Shown here one piece after another: positions 44,311 to 54,215 of a stretch of 64,000 nucleotides of DNA. The notes beneath the pieces are model-generated. The model worked only from the letters and a program-made list of their open reading frames with translations. It ran no database searches and was not told the origin of the DNA. Position numbers and translations under genes: made by a program. Each line of letters begins with the position of its first letter. Positions within the stretch are counted from its first letter, which is position 1. Source of the DNA: OCS116 sp051531935 (GTDB lineage: Bacteria; Pseudomonadota; Alphaproteobacteria; Rhizobiales; OSC116); assembly GCA_051531935.1 (NCBI GenBank), contig JAOPTR010000003.1:186001-250000 (forward strand), given 5' to 3'.

Positions 44311-45819
44311 TTAAAATAATGCACGATTTTTAAAATATTCGACCACAGCACGCCCAATACTGCTCGACATCTTCTCTTGCCATGCCGCAGATTTAAGGTT
44401 TCTCTCATCATTTCGGTTAGATAAATAGCCCAATTCAATAAGAACCGAGGGTACATCAGGAGCTTTCAAAACCCTAAAGCCAGCAAATTTGACAGGCTTT
44501 TTGCGCACAATAACATTTCCGCGCATCATTCTCACTGCCATATTGGCAAAATCCACCGATTTAGTTTTTGAATCACGCTGCGCTAAGTCAATTAAGATTG
44601 AGGCAACGACTTTAGATTCATTTTTAAACTGAACCCCCGCTAAAATATCAGACCTATTTTCTTTACGGGCTAAGGCTGCGGCTTCTTTATCTGATGATTT
44701 ATCGGACAAAGTGTAGATTGAAGCACCCCGTGCCGAGGATGCGCGGCTAGCCACAGAATCAGCATGAATTGAAATAAATAAATCGGCTTTGTGCTTGCGA
44801 GAAATCTTTACGCGGTCACGCAGTTTAATGAAATAATCGCCTTTACGTGTTAGGTGAACTTCAAACTTACCTGTGGCTTGCAGTTTTTTCTGTAGGCGTT
44901 TTGCAAATGCCAAAACCACTCGTTTTTCCCTTGTGCCACCACGGCTAGTGGCACCAGCATCAATGCCGCCATGCCCAGCGTCTAAAACAATAACCGCCTT
45001 ACGTTGTTTGCGGGCTCCTGCGTTTTGCGGGTTTGCTTGGCGCGATGCCAATATAAGCTTATCCATATTTACAGGGCGCTTAATCGGTTTAGGAACCAGG
45101 CTCGTAATTTGTATATATCCACCATTTGTTGTTGGATCGCTAGATGTATCCAATTCCAAATTCAGTGAGGAAATATCTATTTTAGATTGAACAGCATTGG
45201 AGCCATGGTTTGCTTGTGCCGTTGAAAGTGAGGCATCGCCAGCTGCAATTAACATAAGCTCTTCAATTGTCGGAATGTTAGGTTGGAAATCAAGTTCAAT
45301 GGACTGCTGAGTTTCGTTCAATTGGTCATCTATTGACGATTGTACAAGCGCGGATAAATCTTGCTTGGTATTTTGGTTTAAGTTTACAGCATCATTGGAA
45401 GCGCTATCTATGACAATTTGTTTTTTAACAATATCAATAACCAATAACGAACCTTTTTCGGCCTTTGGCGGGACAATAAAAACGGCAGCCACTTCAGTTT
45501 TTTGAATTGTGTCTATAACAATTCTAGACTTTTTGAGTGAAAAATTTCCGTATCTAAATTCTTTAACTAAACCATAGGGCTGAGTGCCTATATTTTCAGG
45601 CAGTTTAAAATCAACGGCATCAAAATCGACAATTAACCGATCGGGCTCGGAAATATTATAAACCTGAAACGCCACCTGCTCACTAAGCTCAATGACAAAG
45701 CGGGTTTTTTCTAACCCACCAGATAAACGTATATCGTAAACATCGTTAGCCCATACGTGGCCAACATTTAACAGGCATGTAAATAACAGCATAATTGCAG
45801 TTTTAATTGCTTGTCTCAT
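44311..45819 (-). CDS. amiC: N-acetylmuramoyl-L-alanine amidase with AMIN domain
   Basis: 502 residues. Zinc amidase that splits daughter-cell peptidoglycan. Signal peptide MRQAIKTAIMLLFTCLLNVG; AMIN targeting domain about 27-125 (VYDIRLSGGLEKTRFVIELS); a variable linker; then the Amidase_3 catalytic domain with VLDAGHGGIDAGA, LFISIHADS and ELGYLSN. ATG 45819 is preferred because a longer frame opens with TTG and would bury the signal peptide. It faces rne across 801 bases. Confidence 0.92.
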   Translation of the reverse strand: MRQAIKTAIMLLFTCLLNVGHVWANDVYDIRLSGGLEKTRFVIELSEQVAFQVYNISEPDRLIVDFDAVDFKLPENIGTQPYGLVKEFRYGNFSLKKSRIVIDTIQKTEVAAVFIVPPKAEKGSLLVIDIVKKQIVIDSASNDAVNLNQNTKQDLSALVQSSIDDQLNETQQSIELDFQPNIPTIEELMLIAAGDASLSTAQANHGSNAVQSKIDISSLNLELDTSSDPTTNGGYIQITSLVPKPIKRPVNMDKLILASRQANPQNAGARKQRKAVIVLDAGHGGIDAGATSRGGTREKRVVLAFAKRLQKKLQATGKFEVHLTRKGDYFIKLRDRVKISRKHKADLFISIHADSVASRASSARGASIYTLSDKSSDKEAAALARKENRSDILAGVQFKNESKVVASILIDLAQRDSKTKSVDFANMAVRMMRGNVIVRKKPVKFAGFRVLKAPDVPSVLIELGYLSNRNDERNLKSAAWQEKMSSSIGRAVVEYFKNRALF

Positions 45820-46620
45820 GTTTATTTTGCTTACTCTATTTATGGGTGGTGCCAAAATATTATATAAAAAAAACCTTAATGATTTATATGGATATAGTGA
45901 TAATTCACAATTATGTTTTTTCCATGCTCAAAATCAACTCATTCACAAAAATAAACTCTAGAGGAACATACGCTTTTTTTATTTGCTTAATCGTTAGAAT
46001 CCGACTATTAAGGTGGGATAGATGCCTATAAATAACAATCAATAGCATCGCAAATTAGCGTCTGCATATTATATGTTAACTCAATAATATCAGATAGATA
46101 CAAAGATTTTTAGATGAATTTTTGCGAAATTGTCGCTAAATGAATCAAAATTAGTGGTTACATATTTTTGCATGCGGCAAAGATAATTTACAATAAACCA
46201 CAATATTAACAGCCAGCGAACTGGCAGCGGATGGATTAAAATGGTTCAGTACCATTTAACATTATGTAGAGATTTAATTTTAGCAACTTTTGCTATTATA
46301 CAGTCTGCTGCGTCCTCCATCCTTCCCCTAGAACCATTTAAATATTCGAAAATATTTACGGCTTTGAAATTTAACAATTTTAAGGCCATAGCAATGTTTT
46401 GCAGGTTCTTTAAAAACCTTTCCCTATCTTCGATAGGCAAATTAGATCAGTTAGATGTAAAAATTATATCTAATCATTTTTATCATGCGAACCAAAATTC
46501 GCATCAACAATTATATTCAAACAATAAGCCGCAAAAAAAACTCAACGCAGCCATCAAAAACGCTGCTGATGAGGCGAGATCTCGCTTTGCATACGCTTAT
46601 TATTTGATAGTGAGAGATTC
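45820..46620. other. Long intergenic region between amidase and rne
   Basis: An 801-base gap without a convincing gene. Reading frames here are AT-rich and resemble nothing known. Noted elements on the plus strand: a short hairpin GCCAG-CGAA-CTGGC (46212-46225), ATGGT-TCAGT-ACCAT (46241-46255), and a palindrome at 46574-46585. RNase E is known to autoregulate through a long structured leader, so part of this is probably the rne leader; the amidase promoter should lie in the left part. Confidence 0.55.
46574..46585 (+). repeat. Perfect 12-base palindrome before rne
   Basis: GCGAGATCTCGC lies 36 bases upstream of the rne ATG. In RNA it can form only a short stem; in DNA it could be a dimeric protein site. 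Role unknown. Confidence 0.5.
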
Positions 46621-49275
46621 ATGGCAAATAATAAAATGCTTATTGACGCAACGCACGAGGAAGAAACACGTGTTGTCATCGTCAAAGGAAACAAGATTGA
46701 AGAATTTGACTTTGAGGCTGCCAACAGACGGCAGCTTAAGGGCAATATATATCTAGCTAAAGTTACACGTGTTGAACCATCGCTCCAAGCCGCTTTTGTG
46801 GACTTTGGTGGCAATAGACACGGCTTTTTGGCCTTCAGTGAAATACATCCTGACTATTATCAGATACCGGCTGCCGATCGTGCATTGCTGCTTAAAGAAG
46901 AAGCTGAAGCCGCTGCTGAAGCTAAACGCGAAGAAGATCGTGCTGATAATGTAGAAAAGTCTACAGATACGACAGATGAAGAACCAGAATCTGGTAACAG
47001 ACGCAATGGACGTAATAATAATCGCAAACGTGGCAGACGTAGTAATACGCGTTTCACGCGCCGCCCTGCCCGCGGTATCTTTACATCATTACCAGCTGCT
47101 GAGCCTTTAACCGAACAAGCAGCTGAGACTGTTGATGCGCCGAGCGCCGATGACAAGCAAGAGCGTAATCCACGTGGCCGTGGTCGTGGCCGTGGTTACC
47201 GTAACAGAGGCCGTGGACGTGGCTTCCGCATGGGCACACGCCCATTGCGCGGAGTTTTTACATCGTTACCGCCATACACCTCAGCCTTAAATGAAGACAC
47301 ACCGTTTGAAAAATACGACAAACGTAACGAAAAAAGCGCCGACAACAAACAAGCTAAAGTAGCGACTGAAGCCACTGGTTTAGGTGAAGTTGTAAAATCT
47401 AGCGAAGTCGTGAACGAATCTGGTGTTGTGTCAATTTTCGATCAAGATACACAGCCCGCTGCTGAGCCAACAACCGCTTTAGATAATAATAAAGAAGAAA
47501 GCCAAGTTGAAGAAACACGCGCTCCTGTGAAACGCAAAACACGTTCACGCAAGCGCTATGAAATTCAACAAGTGATTAAACGTCGCCAAATTATTTTGGT
47601 ACAAGTGGTTAAAGAAGAGCGCGGCAATAAAGGCGCAGCACTTACCACATATCTATCGCTTGCTGGCCGCTATTGTGTGCTTATGCCTAATACACCAAAA
47701 GGTGGTGGCATTAGCCGTAAAATTACCAACGCGCCAGACCGTAAACGCCTAAAAGAAGTGGCCGAAAGCTTAGTTCTAGATGAAGGCATGGGCTTAATTG
47801 TACGTACAGCAGGTGCGAACCGCACCAAAATGGATATTAAGCGCGATTATGAATATCTAATCCGCCTATGGGAAACTGTGCGCAGCCTTACATTGCGTTC
47901 AGTAGCACCGCATTTGGTATATGAAGAAGGTAACCTGATCAAACGCTCAATTCGCGATTTATACGACCGCGATATTGATGCAGTGATTGTATCTGGTGAA
48001 AAAGCTTATCTCGATGCAAAAGCTTTTATGCAAATGCTGATGCCAAGCCATGCCAAAAAAGTACTACGTTATGATGAGCCTCAGCCTATTTTCATTCGTC
48101 ATCATATTGAGCAACAATTAGATTCTATTTACAGCCCGAACGTTACGCTTAAATCTGGTGGTTATTTGGTTATCAACCAAACTGAAGCTCTTGTATCTAT
48201 TGATATTAACTCTGGTAAATCGACCAAAGAAAATAGCATTGAAAATACAGCGGTAAATACCAACCTCGAAGCCGCCGAAGAAATTGCGCGCCAATTACGT
48301 TTGCGCGACCTAGCTGGCTTGGTGGTTATTGACTTTATTGACATGGAAGAGAACCGCAACAATCGAGCTGTCGAAAAACGCATGAAAGATTGCTTGGCTT
48401 CTGACCGCGCTCGTATTCAAGTGGGCCGTATTAGCCATTTTGGTTTGCTAGAAATGTCACGCCAACGCTTACGCGCCAGTTTACTTGAAGGCAGCACCGA
48501 TATGTGCCCTCATTGTCACGGCACAGGGCTTATCCGCTCTAACAGTTCAATGGCATTGCACATATTGAATGCGTTGGAACATCAGCTCATTCAAGGCCGA
48601 GGCCCTTCACTTAATATTTTTGCACCTTTGAACATTACAATGTTCTTGCTTAACAATAAGCGCCAGCAGTTATTTGAAATTGAAAACAGATATAACGCAC
48701 GGGTGAATATTGAAGTTGATACGCACTTAGAAGGTGTGAGCTATCGTATTGAAACGTCAGATCTAGAAGTGCCTAAACGCGCAACAAGTGCTATTAGTCT
48801 CGAATCTGAATATGGCAGCGATGAGCAGATTGAAGCCAAAACAAAAGATGTGCCTGCTGAAGCGACTGAAAAAGAAGTACAAACCGAAAAAAGTAGCGAA
48901 AAGCCAAAAGACACCAAACGAGAGAATAAGCGTGGGCCGCGGAAGAATAATTCTAGGTCTAGAAAACCTGCTGAAAGCAAAGTGGTGAAAGAAACACCTG
49001 CTCAAGCGGGCGAAAAACCAGTTGAAGCAAAGCCAGCAGAAGCAAAAACCGAAACCAAGGTTGAGCCGAAACCTGAAGCCAAACCGACACCAGAAACTAA
49101 GCCTGAGCCAGTTGCAAAAGTTGAAGTTAAAAAAGCACCAAAAGCTAAAAAGGCACCAACTAAAGAAGAGAAACCTAAAAAGGTCGTGTCTAAAGTTGAA
49201 AAAGAAGTGAAAAGCGAAGAAAAACCCGCGAGTGCGAAACAGGGTTGGTGGTCTCGACGTTTTAGCCGAAATTAA
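46621..49275 (+). CDS. rne: Ribonuclease E
   Basis: 884 residues. Endoribonuclease and degradosome scaffold. It opens MANNKMLIDATHEEETRVVI. The S1 domain (from about 38) is interrupted by an Arg/Gly-rich insert of about 200 residues and resumes around 315. The catalytic core includes VSIDINSGKSTKE and DFIDMEENRNN, and the zinc link is MCPHCHGTG. The tail from about residue 720 is Lys/Glu/Pro/Ala-rich and disordered. GAGAG precedes the ATG. Confidence 0.96.
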   Translation: MANNKMLIDATHEEETRVVIVKGNKIEEFDFEAANRRQLKGNIYLAKVTRVEPSLQAAFVDFGGNRHGFLAFSEIHPDYYQIPAADRALLLKEEAEAAAEAKREEDRADNVEKSTDTTDEEPESGNRRNGRNNNRKRGRRSNTRFTRRPARGIFTSLPAAEPLTEQAAETVDAPSADDKQERNPRGRGRGRGYRNRGRGRGFRMGTRPLRGVFTSLPPYTSALNEDTPFEKYDKRNEKSADNKQAKVATEATGLGEVVKSSEVVNESGVVSIFDQDTQPAAEPTTALDNNKEESQVEETRAPVKRKTRSRKRYEIQQVIKRRQIILVQVVKEERGNKGAALTTYLSLAGRYCVLMPNTPKGGGISRKITNAPDRKRLKEVAESLVLDEGMGLIVRTAGANRTKMDIKRDYEYLIRLWETVRSLTLRSVAPHLVYEEGNLIKRSIRDLYDRDIDAVIVSGEKAYLDAKAFMQMLMPSHAKKVLRYDEPQPIFIRHHIEQQLDSIYSPNVTLKSGGYLVINQTEALVSIDINSGKSTKENSIENTAVNTNLEAAEEIARQLRLRDLAGLVVIDFIDMEENRNNRAVEKRMKDCLASDRARIQVGRISHFGLLEMSRQRLRASLLEGSTDMCPHCHGTGLIRSNSSMALHILNALEHQLIQGRGPSLNIFAPLNITMFLLNNKRQQLFEIENRYNARVNIEVDTHLEGVSYRIETSDLEVPKRATSAISLESEYGSDEQIEAKTKDVPAEATEKEVQTEKSSEKPKDTKRENKRGPRKNNSRSRKPAESKVVKETPAQAGEKPVEAKPAEAKTETKVEPKPEAKPTPETKPEPVAKVEVKKAPKAKKAPTKEEKPKKVVSKVEKEVKSEEKPASAKQGWWSRRFSRN

Positions 49276-49286
49276 GATTGATAATG

Positions 49287-49317
49287 CAGAGCTAGCCAAT
49301 TTGGCTGGCTCTGTTTA
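49287..49317 (+). terminator. Terminator after rne
   Basis: A 13-base inverted repeat from CAGAGCTAGCCAA (49287) to TTGGCTGGCTCTG (ending 49313) has a single G-U pair. A short T-rich stretch (TTTA) follows. Confidence 0.75.
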
Positions 49318-49479
49318 TAAAAATTCATACTAAGTGTCTAATTTGGTCACAATTTAAAAATATTTGTTTGGCATAATGAAAATATAATCAAATAAACTTG
49401 CACAAATATTATCCGTAATTATGATTAGATTATGGCTGGTTATATACCAATAACCAAATAGAATATCCTTGGAGGGGAC

Positions 49480-50253
49480 ATGATAAAATCTATCAAGAAA
49501 ACTGCATTCAATTCAATTGTAGCGATGATGGTTAGCCTTACATTCACTTTTACGAATGTAAACTATGCCTCAGCCGAAGAATTTACCGATGCACAACGCA
49601 ATGAAATTATCCAAGTTTTTCAGCAGTTTTTCTTAGAAAACCCCGAGATTATCAGAGAAGCCCTGCTTGCACTTGAGCAAAAGAATGAAGAAAAAAGAGC
49701 TAGCGAAATTAGAGACATTATCGTAAGCCAAAAAACAATTATCGAAAACCCTAAAGGGTTGTTCATTGCTGGCAACCCAGAAGGTGATGTGACGCTGATT
49801 GAATTTTTTGATTATAATGACCCCAATTCAAAACAATCATTGGTTGATATTTTGTACTTGTTAGAGAATGATCCTAATTTAAAAGTTGTTTTATATGAAA
49901 CACCTATGCATGCGCAATCTTCTTTAACCGCATCACACGCAACACTTGCTGCCAAAAAACAAGATAAATATCTAACATTGCATTCAGCATTGCTAAGCTA
50001 TAATGGCGGCCTGCTTGATGAAAAAATCATCTTCGACATCGCCAAACAAGTTGGCCTAAATGTAAACCAGCTTAAAAAAGATATGGGCTCAGCCGATATT
50101 GAACTTGCGATTGAGAATTCATCTAACATTGCAGAGATATTAGGCGTTCAAGGAACACCTGCATTTATCATTGGTGACGAATTATATCGTGGCACAATGG
50201 GCTTAGAAAATATGCGCGCAAAAGTGAACGAAGTTCGCATCAATCTGCAATGA
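49480..50253 (+). CDS. Secreted DsbA-like protein lacking the CxxC active site
   Basis: 257 residues, exported (signal peptide through about NYASA at residue 32). The thioredoxin-like DSBA domain follows an N-terminal helical region, like the paralogue at 50722: TLIEFFDYN and GTPAFIIGDELY align with that protein. The active site, CGYC in the paralogue, reads DPNS at 114-117, so no dithiol chemistry is possible there, and the cis-Pro loop is kept. It may be a chaperone or a binding protein, or be under relaxed selection. The frame is intact. Confidence 0.85.
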   Translation: MIKSIKKTAFNSIVAMMVSLTFTFTNVNYASAEEFTDAQRNEIIQVFQQFFLENPEIIREALLALEQKNEEKRASEIRDIIVSQKTIIENPKGLFIAGNPEGDVTLIEFFDYNDPNSKQSLVDILYLLENDPNLKVVLYETPMHAQSSLTASHATLAAKKQDKYLTLHSALLSYNGGLLDEKIIFDIAKQVGLNVNQLKKDMGSADIELAIENSSNIAEILGVQGTPAFIIGDELYRGTMGLENMRAKVNEVRINLQ

Positions 50254-50271
50254 TGAGGTAAGGATTTATTG

Positions 50272-50706
50272 ATGAAGATATCAATTATTAATGGCCCCAA
50301 TTTAAACATGTTGGGTATGCGAGAACCAGAAATATATGGCACTCTCACTTTAAGCGAAATTGAAGATAAATGTCGCAGTGAAGCCGCAGTGCAAAAAATT
50401 GATATCGAATTTAGTCAATCCAACCATGAAGGTGAGATTGTAGAGCTTATTCACTCCGCCCTCAAAAATGGATGCGAAGCCATTATCATTAATGCCGCCG
50501 CATTTACCCATACAAGTGTTGCTATCTTAGATGCCCTAAAAGCCGTTAACCTGCCCGTATACGAAGTTCATCTATCTAATGTGCATGCACGGGAAGAATT
50601 TAGGCATCAATCCTTTATATCTGCCATTGCGAGTGGCGTTATATGTGGCCTTGGTGTCGAAGGATATTTAGCTTCAATTCGCGCAATTGCTAAAAATAAA
50701 TCATAA
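50272..50706 (+). CDS. aroQ: 3-dehydroquinate dehydratase, type II
   Basis: 144 residues. Dehydrates 3-dehydroquinate in the shikimate pathway. IINGPNLNMLGMREPEIYG with the catalytic tyrosine Y22; INAAAFTHTS; and EVHLSNVHAREEFR with the active-site His (H100). ATG 50272 is used, with AGGA upstream; an in-frame TTG immediately before is unnecessary. It is 18 bases after the CxxC-less DsbA-like gene and 15 before the normal one. Confidence 0.95.
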   Translation: MKISIINGPNLNMLGMREPEIYGTLTLSEIEDKCRSEAAVQKIDIEFSQSNHEGEIVELIHSALKNGCEAIIINAAAFTHTSVAILDALKAVNLPVYEVHLSNVHAREEFRHQSFISAIASGVICGLGVEGYLASIRAIAKNKS

Positions 50707-50721
50707 AATACGGATAATAAC

Positions 50722-51492
50722 ATGTCTAAATTCAACTTCTTTTTTTCGTTAAAAGCGACTGCTCTTGCAGCAATATTTGCAACTGTGGCGGTTTTTCCTG
50801 TGCATGCTCACCCTATTGATAAAGCCGAATTGAACAAATTATTCGAAATCTATTTGATGGAAAACCCCGATATTGTGGAAGCTGCTTTGGTGAAAAACCA
50901 AAAGAATAAGCAAGATCAAAAAGCTCAAAAAATCACTGACTATATATCAACAAATAAAGCTAAGATTGAATCTCCTGAAGGTATGTATATCGGTGGCAAC
51001 CCTGATGGTGACATTACACTTGTCGAGTTTTTTGACTATAATTGTGGCTATTGTAAACAATCATTTGAAGGCATCAATTTGTTGCTTCAAACCGATAAGA
51101 ACCTAAAAGTTGTTATGTATGAATTGCCAATTTTGGCGCAATCTTCTCTAACTGCTGCGCGGGCTTCCTTGGCCGCTAAAAAACAAGGTAAATACTGGGA
51201 ATTCCACAGTGCTACCATTCAACACCAAGGCTCACTAAGCGATGATGCAGTGTTTGCCTATGCAAAACAAGTTGGCCTAGATGTGGCTTTATTAAGAAAA
51301 GATATGGTGAGTGAAGAAGTCGAGAAAGCCCTAATCGACGCAGCGCAATTGGCAGAAGATTTAGAAGTGAATGGCACTCCAGCCTTCATCATTGATGGTG
51401 AATTATACCCTGGCGCGATTGGCTTTGAAAATATGCTGGCCGCAATTGCTGATTCTCGGGCTAAAAATGCTGCCGCTTCCACAACAAACTAA
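50722..51492 (+). CDS. DsbA-family thiol:disulfide oxidoreductase
   Basis: 256 residues. Periplasmic DSBA-domain protein of the Com1/BdbD-like group. Signal peptide ends near VHA (about residue 29); a charged helix with VKNQKNKQDQKAQK precedes the fold. The redox motif CGYC is at 108-111 in FFDYNCGYCKQS, and the cis-Pro loop is GTPAFIIDGE. It lies 15 bases after aroQ. The accBC genes follow, apparently from their own promoter, 135 bases later. Confidence 0.92.
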   Translation: MSKFNFFFSLKATALAAIFATVAVFPVHAHPIDKAELNKLFEIYLMENPDIVEAALVKNQKNKQDQKAQKITDYISTNKAKIESPEGMYIGGNPDGDITLVEFFDYNCGYCKQSFEGINLLLQTDKNLKVVMYELPILAQSSLTAARASLAAKKQGKYWEFHSATIQHQGSLSDDAVFAYAKQVGLDVALLRKDMVSEEVEKALIDAAQLAEDLEVNGTPAFIIDGELYPGAIGFENMLAAIADSRAKNAAASTTN

Positions 51493-51627
51493 ATTACCAT
51501 AGGTAAATAATAGCATTTCGTAGGTGTCAAACTGGTTTAAACTTGCAAAAACCACTGAAATTGTTAAAAATAAATATGCGAATTGGTTTCCATACGCAAA
51601 GAATACTAATTAAATGAGGAATGACAA

Positions 51628-52119
51628 ATGAACGAAAACCAAAAATTGGATGCAGACTTTATAGAAAAGCTAGCAGTCATCCTGAATGATGGTGAATTAC
51701 ATGAAATCGAAGTGAAGAGCGAAGATTTCGAAGTTCGTATTGTCAAAAGTCCTGAAAGCCCAACAAGCGTTACCTATAATGGCGCGCCAACTGGTGCTGT
51801 AATTGCAGCGCCTGCAATGGCTGCTGCACCTGTGGCTGCTGCAGAAGCTCCTGCCGCAACAGGTAGCAATGATTTAGCAGAACACCCAGGCGCGGTTACA
51901 TCGCCAATGGTTGGTACTGCATATCTTGCATCAGAACCTGGTATCCCTAATTTTGTACAAGTTGGTGATAGTGTGCAAAAAGGCCAAACTTTGCTTATCG
52001 TTGAAGCCATGAAAACTATGAACAATATTTCAGCTCCGCAGGCAGGTAAAATCATCGCTATTTTGATTGAAAATGAAAGCCCTGTTGAGTTCGGACAATC
52101 TTTGGTAGTAATTGAATAG
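51628..52119 (+). CDS. accB: Biotin carboxyl carrier protein of acetyl-CoA carboxylase
   Basis: 163 residues. Carries biotin between the AccC and AccAD active sites in fatty-acid synthesis. An Ala/Pro-rich linker (about 57-80) joins an N-terminal region to the lipoyl-like domain with the biotinylated K129 in VEAMKTM. It ends 13 bases before accC. Confidence 0.96.
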   Translation: MNENQKLDADFIEKLAVILNDGELHEIEVKSEDFEVRIVKSPESPTSVTYNGAPTGAVIAAPAMAAAPVAAAEAPAATGSNDLAEHPGAVTSPMVGTAYLASEPGIPNFVQVGDSVQKGQTLLIVEAMKTMNNISAPQAGKIIAILIENESPVEFGQSLVVIE

Positions 52120-52132
52120 CGGCGGAACAGAT

Positions 52133-53488
52133 ATGATTGAAAAATTACTGATTGCAAACCGTGGCGAAATTGCCCTACGTGTTTTGCGTGCATGCCGTGA
52201 AATGGGCATTAAAACTGTTGCAGTTCACTCAACCGCCGATGAAGATGCCATGCATGTACGCCTGGCAGATGAAAGCGTTTGTATTGGCCCTGCTGCCGCT
52301 GCACAAAGTTACCTAAATATTCCTGCCATATTATCTGCCTGCGAAATTACAGGCGCAGATGCGGTGCATCCGGGGTATGGTTTCCTGTCGGAAAATGCAA
52401 GATTTGCCGAAATTTTAGAAGAACATAATATTACGTTTGTTGGCCCAACAGCTGAGCATATACGCATTATGGGCGATAAAATTCAGGCTAAAGCCACAAT
52501 TAAAGCACTGGGCATACCTTGTGTACCTGGCTCTGAAGGCGCTTTGAAAAGCAACGAAGAAGCTTTGGAAATGGCTAAGAAAATTGGCTATCCAGTTATT
52601 GTAAAAGCTGCCGCTGGTGGTGGTGGCCGTGGTATGAAAGTAGCCCGAACTGAAGAAGAACTAGTTCCTGCTTTATCTACAGCACGTGCCGAATCAAAAG
52701 CTGCATTTGGCGATGATGCCATGTATATGGAAAAATTCCTCGGCAAGCCACGTCACATTGAAATTCAAGTGATGGGCGATAAATTTGGTAATGCTGTGCA
52801 TTTGGGCGAACGCGATTGTTCACTCCAACGCCGCCATCAAAAAGTTTGGGAAGAAGCAAGATCACCTGCATTGAACGATGATCAGCGTAAAGTCATTGGC
52901 AATATTGTTGCAAAAGCTATGTCTAACCTCAATTATTTGGGTGCGGGTACAATTGAATTTTTGTTTGAAGACGGTGAGTTTTATTTCATTGAAATGAACA
53001 CACGCTTGCAAGTAGAGCATCCAATCACCGAAGCGATTACGGGCCTAGATTTAGTGCGTGAGCAAATTCGAGTGGCTGGCGGTGCAAAACTGAGCTTTAA
53101 GCAATCAGATATTAAATTTAATGGCCATGCCATTGAATGCCGTATTAATGCCGAAGATTCGGAAACATTCACCCCTGCCCCTGGCAGAATTGAACATTAC
53201 CATGCCCCTGGTGGGTTGGGCGTTCGGGTTGATAGTGGTGTCTATTCTGGCTATACCATCCCGCCATATTATGACAGCTTGATTGGTAAATTAATTGTAC
53301 ATGGCAATACTAGAAATGAGTGTTTAATGCGCGTGCGCCGCGCGTTAAAAGAATTTGTGATTGAAGGCCCTGGCATCAAGACCACAATTCCACTATTTGA
53401 AAAATTGGCTATGAATCCTGACATTATTAATGGCGATTACGACATTCATTGGCTCGAAGAATTCCTTGATATGGAAAGAAGCCTATAG
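52133..53488 (+). CDS. accC: Biotin carboxylase of acetyl-CoA carboxylase
   Basis: 451 residues. ATP-grasp enzyme that carboxylates biotin on AccB. LLIANRGEIALRVLRA opens the biotin-carboxylase N domain; glycine-rich KAAAGGGGRGMK binds ATP; FYFIEMNTRLQVEHPITE and CRINAED follow. ATG 52133 with upstream GGAAC is used; a longer frame would add seven residues. It is two bases before aat. Confidence 0.97.
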   Translation: MIEKLLIANRGEIALRVLRACREMGIKTVAVHSTADEDAMHVRLADESVCIGPAAAAQSYLNIPAILSACEITGADAVHPGYGFLSENARFAEILEEHNITFVGPTAEHIRIMGDKIQAKATIKALGIPCVPGSEGALKSNEEALEMAKKIGYPVIVKAAAGGGGRGMKVARTEEELVPALSTARAESKAAFGDDAMYMEKFLGKPRHIEIQVMGDKFGNAVHLGERDCSLQRRHQKVWEEARSPALNDDQRKVIGNIVAKAMSNLNYLGAGTIEFLFEDGEFYFIEMNTRLQVEHPITEAITGLDLVREQIRVAGGAKLSFKQSDIKFNGHAIECRINAEDSETFTPAPGRIEHYHAPGGLGVRVDSGVYSGYTIPPYYDSLIGKLIVHGNTRNECLMRVRRALKEFVIEGPGIKTTIPLFEKLAMNPDIINGDYDIHWLEEFLDMERSL

Positions 53489-53490
53489 TC

Positions 53491-54150
53491 ATGGCTGACG
53501 AAATTACAAATGTACCAGAAGCTGAGGCGTTGACGCCTCAGTTTTTGCTTGAGGCTTATGCATCGGGCTATTTTCCGATGGCGGATGATGCTAATGCCAG
53601 CGAATTAGCTTGGTATTCGCCAGAGCAAAGAGGTGTGATGCCTCTAGATGGTTTGCATATTTCCAAATCACTCGCGAAAGTCATCAAAAATCATAATTAT
53701 GATATCAAATTTGACACCGCCTTTCTAAATGTAATGACTGCTTGCGCAGAACCGACAGCAGACAGACCTCAAACATGGATTAATGATGAAATCATCAATC
53801 TATATTCTGAGTTATTTCTCATGGGCTTAGCTCATAGTGTTGAGATATGGAATCAAGATAAATTAGTTGGTGGCCTATATGGCGTGCAACTGGGCGCAGC
53901 TTTCTTTGGCGAAAGCATGTTCTCACGCGAGACGAATGCCAGTAAAATTGCATTTGTGCATTTGGTAAAACGCTTAAAGTTCGGTGGCTTTAAACTATTG
54001 GACACTCAGTTCACCACAGCGCATCTAGAAACATTTGGCGTTGTAGAAATTCCAAAAGTGGATTACCTCGTTGAGCTAGATGAGGCCTTGAACCATGCTG
54101 GAGATTTTGAAAAATTCCCTGCAAACGGAAATCTTTTGTCTGACATTTAG
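53491..54150 (+). CDS. aat: Leucyl/phenylalanyl-tRNA-protein transferase
   Basis: 219 residues. Adds Leu or Phe to N-terminal Arg/Lys of proteins, marking them for ClpS/ClpAP. YASGYFPMADD, the WYSPEQRGVMPLDG region, GLYGVQLGAAFFGESMFS and DTQFTTAHLETFG are family signatures. It follows accC by two bases, a common alphaproteobacterial order. Confidence 0.95.
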   Translation: MADEITNVPEAEALTPQFLLEAYASGYFPMADDANASELAWYSPEQRGVMPLDGLHISKSLAKVIKNHNYDIKFDTAFLNVMTACAEPTADRPQTWINDEIINLYSELFLMGLAHSVEIWNQDKLVGGLYGVQLGAAFFGESMFSRETNASKIAFVHLVKRLKFGGFKLLDTQFTTAHLETFGVVEIPKVDYLVELDEALNHAGDFEKFPANGNLLSDI

Positions 54151-54215
54151 TCTGTATTCAATCTCGATTGTGAATAGTTGCCAATTGCGCAGCACATAAA
54201 AGCTAATCAGGCCGA

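Noticed and set aside
46241..46756. A 171-codon open frame upstream of and overlapping rne
   Set aside because: It overlaps 136 bases of rne, has no ribosome-binding site, and its product resembles nothing; it is more likely the rne leader.
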